Positions 60,280-64,000 of a stretch of DNA of 64,000 bases are shown here, one piece after another. Both the position numbers and the translations under genes were made by a program. The notes below the pieces were generated by a model that saw only the letters and a list, made by a program, of their open reading frames with translations, was not told the origin of the DNA and did not search any database. The DNA lies in contig NZ_CP054301.1 of the NCBI RefSeq assembly GCF_013372285.1, forward strand, positions 3,190,001 to 3,254,000, written 5' to 3'. Positions within the stretch are counted from its first letter, which is position 1. Every line of letters begins with the position of its first letter. The stretch is from Marinomonas primoryensis. Its GTDB lineage: Bacteria > Pseudomonadota > Gammaproteobacteria > Pseudomonadales > Marinomonadaceae.

Positions 60280-60319
60280 TTATTTTAATTTAGTTATCAT
60301 GTTAACTAAATTAAAATAA
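60280..60319. promoter_or_regulatory. 40-bp near-perfect palindrome before dctQ, site C
   Basis: The left half TTATTTTAATTTAGTTATCA and the reverse complement of the right half, TTATTTTAATTTAGTTAACA, differ at one of 20 positions. The centre TTATCATGTTAA is the same core as sites A, B and D. On the minus strand a possible promoter (TTGTTT, 18 bases, TATTTT) ends at the palindrome, so a bound repressor would block dctQMP transcription. A hairpin terminator after the DUF3237 gene is less likely because the stem is nearly all A/T. Confidence 0.65.
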
Positions 60320-60366
60320 CACCGTCTTTGAATAAAAAACAATCAAATAGGCAACAATTAAATCCG

Positions 60367-60840
60367 TTATAAAATTTCAAAAAATTGCAATTCGACCGAA
60401 TCTGGACGACGCACACCTGTGCCTACAAAGACACGTTCTGTTATCCATTGCATAGCAGACGAACTGGTTTCAAAGGTAGGATGACAACGAAAGTAAATAA
60501 GCTCTGGGTCAACAGCCTCGCCAATCTTAAGCTTCTTTGTCACTTCTGCAGAGGCCACGCGAATCGCCTTATTATGGATATAAATACGTTCACCATTATC
60601 CAGCTCACTTTCCAATTCAATGACATAGTGAGCATCAAGGTGCGTCATTCGTGGTGTCAATATCAATTGATAGTCTGCACCGCCACTGAGAATGTTACCT
60701 TTCCATCCCTCACCCTGCGCAGTACCACCTAGAATAGGAATAACGCGACGCTCGCCATGCAAAGAAACACCGATTTCTTGTGGTAAGCCTACCGCCACGT
60801 TTAAGGTAGCAAAGTGCTTTAGTTTCGGTGTTTTTTGCAT
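60367..60840 (-). CDS. DUF3237 family protein
   Basis: The 157-residue protein matches the DUF3237 family: ISLHG-like start GVSLHGERRVIPILGGTAQGEGWKG, DYQLILTPRMTHLDAHYVIE in the middle, and YFRCHPTFETSSSAMQWI near residue 115, followed by VFVGTGVRRPDSVELQFFEIL. The fold is a beta barrel and the function is unknown. It sits 69 bases after hpaD on the same strand, in a catabolic operon, which suggests an auxiliary role in aromatic acid metabolism. Confidence 0.82.
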   Translation of the reverse strand: MQKTPKLKHFATLNVAVGLPQEIGVSLHGERRVIPILGGTAQGEGWKGNILSGGADYQLILTPRMTHLDAHYVIELESELDNGERIYIHNKAIRVASAEVTKKLKIGEAVDPELIYFRCHPTFETSSSAMQWITERVFVGTGVRRPDSVELQFFEIL

Positions 60841-60909
60841 GTAGTTCTCCCTTAAAAATCACGATAAAAGCGATATCATTGATCACTCTTATAAGCACTC
60901 ACAATATGA

Positions 60910-61839
60910 TTACAAACGACTTTTTCCGTAGACAAGTGAACCGTTTTCGACTGACGCCTGCGGGCCAGGAACCGCCTCACCCGTTTGTGGAGAGACTGGA
61001 AAAATAGCATTAATCTGACCTGTGCCTGAAGCGCCAAAATAAGGCGTTAATACTTCAACTTTCTGGTCATAGTCCGACCAGCCGAGTGCGCCTAACAGCA
61101 TAGCCGTATCGTGCATAAAACCTTCTCCGTGACCTTTTGCTGCGTATTCAGGCAACATTTCACAGAAGGTTTTCCACTCTGCGTTTTCCCACATCTTTAC
61201 AACAGAATGATCGAGAGACTCTAAAAAAGGGCTCCAGATTTTATGAGCAAAATCTGGCGCACTGCCATTTTGAGCAAAACGATGCGATAAAGACCCACTG
61301 GCCAAAATAGCCACATTACCCTCGTATTCGTTCTCTATCGCTTCTCGTAATGCCCAACCAAATCTGGCTGAATCATTTAAATAATGCACTGTTAATAAAG
61401 CAGATACCGAAATCACCTTAAAATGCAGATCGGGATTCATGTAGCGCATGGGCACAAGCGTGCCATACTCAGGAGCCAGAGTCGTATCGTCATGGGCTAA
61501 GGTTTCTACGCCCTGCTCATTACACACTTTGGCTATAATTTTACCCAACTCAGGATTACCGTGAACTTCATAGGGCATGTTCTTAATAAAATGCGGTAAC
61601 TCATTACTGGTGTAAGTGCCTTTAAAATGCGGCGCACAGTTAATATGATAATTCGCATTAACTAACCAATGCGTGTCAAAGACAATGATGGTATCAACGT
61701 TTAACGCTTTACAACGTCGAGCAATTTCATAATGTCCATCAATGGCGGACTGACGAGTCCCCTTGCGTGGGCCATCCAATTCAGAAAGATACATGGAAGG
61801 TACATGCGTAATTTTTGCGGCTAATGCTAATTTACCCAT
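60910..61839 (-). CDS. hpaD: 3,4-dihydroxyphenylacetate 2,3-dioxygenase
   Basis: This extradiol dioxygenase opens the ring of homoprotocatechuate to 5-carboxymethyl-2-hydroxymuconate semialdehyde. The 309-residue LigB-type protein begins MGKLALAAKITHVPSMYLSELDG, nearly the same as E. coli HpaD, and has TIIVFDTHWLVNANYHINC, EYGTLVPMRYMN and SGSLSHRFAQNG, which hold the iron-binding histidines and glutamate. It is about 25 residues longer than E. coli HpaD at the C-terminus. It lies 27 bases after hpaF. Confidence 0.95.
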   Translation of the reverse strand: MGKLALAAKITHVPSMYLSELDGPRKGTRQSAIDGHYEIARRCKALNVDTIIVFDTHWLVNANYHINCAPHFKGTYTSNELPHFIKNMPYEVHGNPELGKIIAKVCNEQGVETLAHDDTTLAPEYGTLVPMRYMNPDLHFKVISVSALLTVHYLNDSARFGWALREAIENEYEGNVAILASGSLSHRFAQNGSAPDFAHKIWSPFLESLDHSVVKMWENAEWKTFCEMLPEYAAKGHGEGFMHDTAMLLGALGWSDYDQKVEVLTPYFGASGTGQINAIFPVSPQTGEAVPGPQASVENGSLVYGKSRL

Positions 61840-61866
61840 TGGTAAAACCTCTTAACGTGACATGCT

Positions 61867-62247
61867 CTATTTAAATAGAGCATGTATATTATTTTTATTA
61901 AATTTAAGAACAGGGTGCAGTTCGGTTAATTCAAATGATATTTGGCAATAACTCGTATCAGTAATGGGTTTCATCCAGTCGCAGAGTATTTCAAACACCT
62001 TTTCTGCCACCTCTTGGCGCAATTCCATACTGCGGCCATGACCAATTTTTAACGTCAAATTAAGCAGCGAAAAATCTTCTCGTCCATCGGCAACACGGTA
62101 ATCATCACAGCGAATCGCACGGCTACGCACACCACCTAATGGAAACGCACCCGTTGACACCACGTATTCATGAAACGCTTTAAACAATGATTGAAAGTCC
62201 AATCGATCATCCAGGTTCGCTGAATATTCAATAATAAAATGTGGCAT
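61867..62247 (-). CDS. hpaF: 5-carboxymethyl-2-hydroxymuconate delta-isomerase
   Basis: It moves the double bond in 5-carboxymethyl-2-hydroxymuconate in the homoprotocatechuate pathway. The 126-residue protein begins MPHFIIEYSANL, so proline 2 becomes the catalytic N-terminal residue after methionine removal, as in the tautomerase superfamily. GVRSRAIRCDDYRVADG near residue 40 and LTLKIGHGRSMELRQEV fit the CHMI family. It lies between hpaE (91 bases) and hpaD (27 bases). Confidence 0.92.
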   Translation of the reverse strand: MPHFIIEYSANLDDRLDFQSLFKAFHEYVVSTGAFPLGGVRSRAIRCDDYRVADGREDFSLLNLTLKIGHGRSMELRQEVAEKVFEILCDWMKPITDTSYCQISFELTELHPVLKFNKNNIHALFK

Positions 62248-62338
62248 TTATTTCTCCAAAACAGAAAAAACAAAAAATCATTTCTAAAGAGAACACTTTT
62301 AGCGCTGTATTGACGAGCGCAATCGTCGTGTTTAGGAA

Positions 62339-63802
62339 TCAAACGCCCCACTTAGGAATATGATGACTTCCCATACTGATGCAAACGTTTTTTGGCTCAC
62401 AGAAAATTTCGTAACTGTAGGTTCCGCCTTCGCGACCGGTGCCTGAGGCTTTCATGCCGCCAAACGGCGTACGTAGGTCTCGAACGTTTTGACTGTTAAC
62501 AAAAATCATACCGGCTTCAATACGGCGAGCGATGCGATGTACCTTACCGTTATCTTGAGTCCATAGGTAAGACGCCAAGCCATAGTCGTTGTCATTGGCC
62601 ATGCGGATAACATCTTCCTCATCTTTAAATGGGATCAATACCGCCACAGGGCCGAAAATTTCTTCCCGAGCAATACGCATGTCGTTGGTCACATCACGGA
62701 ATGCTGTTGGACGAATAAAGTGCCCTCCTTTAAGGTGATCTGGCAACGCTGCCGTTGGTTTCTCTGGGCCACCCGCAATCAGCGTTGCGCCTTCTGCAAT
62801 GCCTGTTTTGATATAGCCAGTAACCTTGTCCCAATGCTGCTGGCTAATCAACGCACCTACTTTAGTGTTCATGTCTGTGGGATCACCAACTTCAATTTTG
62901 TCGGCTCGAGCGGCAAAGTCTGCGCAGAATTTATCGTAAATGGTCTCTTGTACAAAGATTCGAGACCCAGCAGTACAGCGCTCGCCATTGATAGAAAAAA
63001 TACCGAATACGGCGGCATCAAGCGCACGATCATAGTCACAATCATCAAAAATCATCACGGGGGATTTGCCGCCCAGCTCCATTGAAAATTTCTTCAACCC
63101 AGCCGTCGAGATAATATGCTTACCAGTAGAAGTACCACCGGTGAACGAAATTGCCGCCACATCAGGATTGGTAATCAAGGCATTGCCTGTGGTCGCACCA
63201 AAACCATGAACGATATTAAATACGCCTGCTGGAATACCTGCTTCCATGGCTAACTTGCCAAGAAAATCGGTCGTCAAAGGAGAGAGCTCAGATTGTTTCA
63301 TCACCGCCGTATTACCCAATGCCAAACAAGGCGCCGTCTTCCAAGTCCCCGTCATAAACGGCACGTTCCACGGTGAAATAAGCGCACAAACACCGGTAGG
63401 TTGATACAAGGAGTAATTCAACATTTGATCGTCCATAGGGTAAGTATGGCCGTTCATTTGCTTCGCCATTTCAGCAAAGAAATAAAAATTATTTGCTGCT
63501 CGAGGCACCAGTGCATTTTGCGTTTGATACAAAGGCAAGCCCGTATCAGCGGTTTCCATTTGCGCCAGCGCTTCCACGTTATCGGCAATTAAATCACCCA
63601 GCTTGGTGATGATTCTTGAACGTTTTGCCACCGGCATATTCGCCCAAGCAGGAAACGCGGCTTTCGCTGCCGCAACCGCTTCAGCCACTTGAGCATCGGA
63701 TGCATGCGCTACTTCTGCCAACATTTCACCCGTGGCTGGATTAAACGTTTGGAAGGTCTCTTTACTTTCAACCCATTTGCCATTGATTAAATTTTTTATC
63801 AT
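62339..63802 (-). CDS. hpaE: 5-carboxymethyl-2-hydroxymuconic semialdehyde dehydrogenase
   Basis: It oxidises the ring-cleavage semialdehyde to the dicarboxylic acid with NAD. The 487-residue aldehyde dehydrogenase has SFTGGTSTGKHI for NAD binding, the glutamate motif SMELGGKSPVMIFDD near residue 258, and the catalytic cysteine in INGERCTAGSRIFVQE near residue 290. The family holds many substrates. The place directly before hpaF and hpaD identifies it. It is the first gene of the hpa run on the minus strand, with a promoter and palindrome upstream. Confidence 0.93.
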   Translation of the reverse strand: MIKNLINGKWVESKETFQTFNPATGEMLAEVAHASDAQVAEAVAAAKAAFPAWANMPVAKRSRIITKLGDLIADNVEALAQMETADTGLPLYQTQNALVPRAANNFYFFAEMAKQMNGHTYPMDDQMLNYSLYQPTGVCALISPWNVPFMTGTWKTAPCLALGNTAVMKQSELSPLTTDFLGKLAMEAGIPAGVFNIVHGFGATTGNALITNPDVAAISFTGGTSTGKHIISTAGLKKFSMELGGKSPVMIFDDCDYDRALDAAVFGIFSINGERCTAGSRIFVQETIYDKFCADFAARADKIEVGDPTDMNTKVGALISQQHWDKVTGYIKTGIAEGATLIAGGPEKPTAALPDHLKGGHFIRPTAFRDVTNDMRIAREEIFGPVAVLIPFKDEEDVIRMANDNDYGLASYLWTQDNGKVHRIARRIEAGMIFVNSQNVRDLRTPFGGMKASGTGREGGTYSYEIFCEPKNVCISMGSHHIPKWGV

Positions 63803-63899
63803 TTTTATTGCCTCTTCAAAGCCGATTGTCTTCTTCTGCGCCTTCTCTTTTAGTACCTCTAAAAGGAACTTTAAAGAAAATAAAGCGGTGCGAAACTTA

Positions 63900-63911
63900 T
63901 TAACATGTTAA
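63900..63911. promoter_or_regulatory. Operator-like palindrome before hpaE, site D
   Basis: TTAACATGTTAA is a perfect 12-base palindrome, with further partial symmetry (ACTTATTAACA and TGTTAAGTAAA). It lies 2 bases after the -10 of the hpaE promoter and covers the expected transcription start, a position typical for a repressor. Confidence 0.65.
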
Positions 63912-63913
63912 GT

Positions 63914-63942
63914 AAATTATTCCTCATAGAGGAAATTGTCAA
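63914..63942 (-). promoter_or_regulatory. Sigma-70 promoter of hpaE
   Basis: On the minus strand TTGACA (63937-63942), a 17-base spacer and TAATTT (63914-63919) make a near-consensus promoter. It should give an mRNA start near 63907, inside palindrome D, about 105 bases before the hpaE ATG. Confidence 0.7.
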
Positions 63943-64000
63943 GACACAAAAATAGAAGAAAACCAATTTATTGCATTCAATCTGTATTTTATTCTGTCCG

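Noticed and set aside
60280..60319. The palindrome before dctQ as a Rho-independent terminator
   Set aside because: The stem is almost wholly A/T and its centre matches three other promoter-placed motifs, so an operator is the better reading.

Overview
The window looks like core chromosome of a marine gammaproteobacterium of the Oceanospirillales, probably Marinomonas or a close relative. This rests on gene order (alaS-lysC-csrA-tRNA, recA-cinA/mutS-fdxA, rppH-ptsP-lgt, ygfB-pepP-ubi hydroxylase, dsbC-hom-thrC, rpsP-rimM-trmD-rplS-ffh), moderate GC and protein character. The genus is an inference. No insertion sequence, phage gene, CRISPR array, rRNA or integrase is visible. Most of the window is vertically inherited housekeeping DNA.

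Layout. 1-2.7 kb: the oxaloacetate decarboxylase genes oadG-oadA (oadA cut by the window edge), divergent from a dusC-like gene. 2.7-3.3 kb: three identical tRNA-Arg(ACG) genes in tandem and tRNA-Ser(GCT). 3.3-10.1 kb: csrA, lysC, alaS, alr and dadA on the minus strand. 10.3-17.6 kb: a DNA repair block holding recX, a large membrane-anchored coiled-coil protein of unknown role, recA with a clear LexA box, a CinA/PncC-type amidase, mutS and fdxA. 17.5-18.0 kb: a non-coding stretch with a broken small gene. 18-23.5 kb: an EAL-like/HDOD protein, ilvD, rlmJ and a PAS protein with a decayed GGDEF domain. 23.5-31.3 kb: yjbQ-folA, thyA, lgt, ptsP, rppH, a HAD phosphatase and an RlmI-type methyltransferase. 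31.4-35.5 kb: a ferric iron ABC importer (fbpABC type) with a Fur-box-like site upstream. 35.6-44.8 kb: an HDOD protein, a ubiquinone hydroxylase, pepP, ygfB, folD, recJ, a diguanylate cyclase and rsmE. 44.9-54.9 kb: thrC, hom, dsbC, the rplS-trmD-rimM-rpsP operon, ffh, ypjD, a CorC/HlyC-type protein and a Nudix hydrolase.

54.9-64 kb is the only clearly accessory part. It is a catabolic island with a LysR regulator, a PanE-like reductase, a TRAP transporter (dctP, dctM, dctQ), a DUF3237 protein and the homoprotocatechuate meta-cleavage genes hpaD, hpaF and hpaE. Together they suggest uptake and degradation of an aromatic acid such as 4-hydroxyphenylacetate or homoprotocatechuate. The later steps (hpaG, hpaH, hpaI) and the initial hydroxylase (hpaB, hpaC) are not in the window.

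The most notable unexplained structure is a shared palindrome, TTAACATGTTAA with variants, at four intergenic places in this island. One copy is the centre of a 40-bp nearly perfect palindrome ahead of dctQ. Another sits directly after a consensus-like promoter ahead of hpaE. It looks like the operator of a local repressor that is not encoded in the window. I found no convincing wholly new system.
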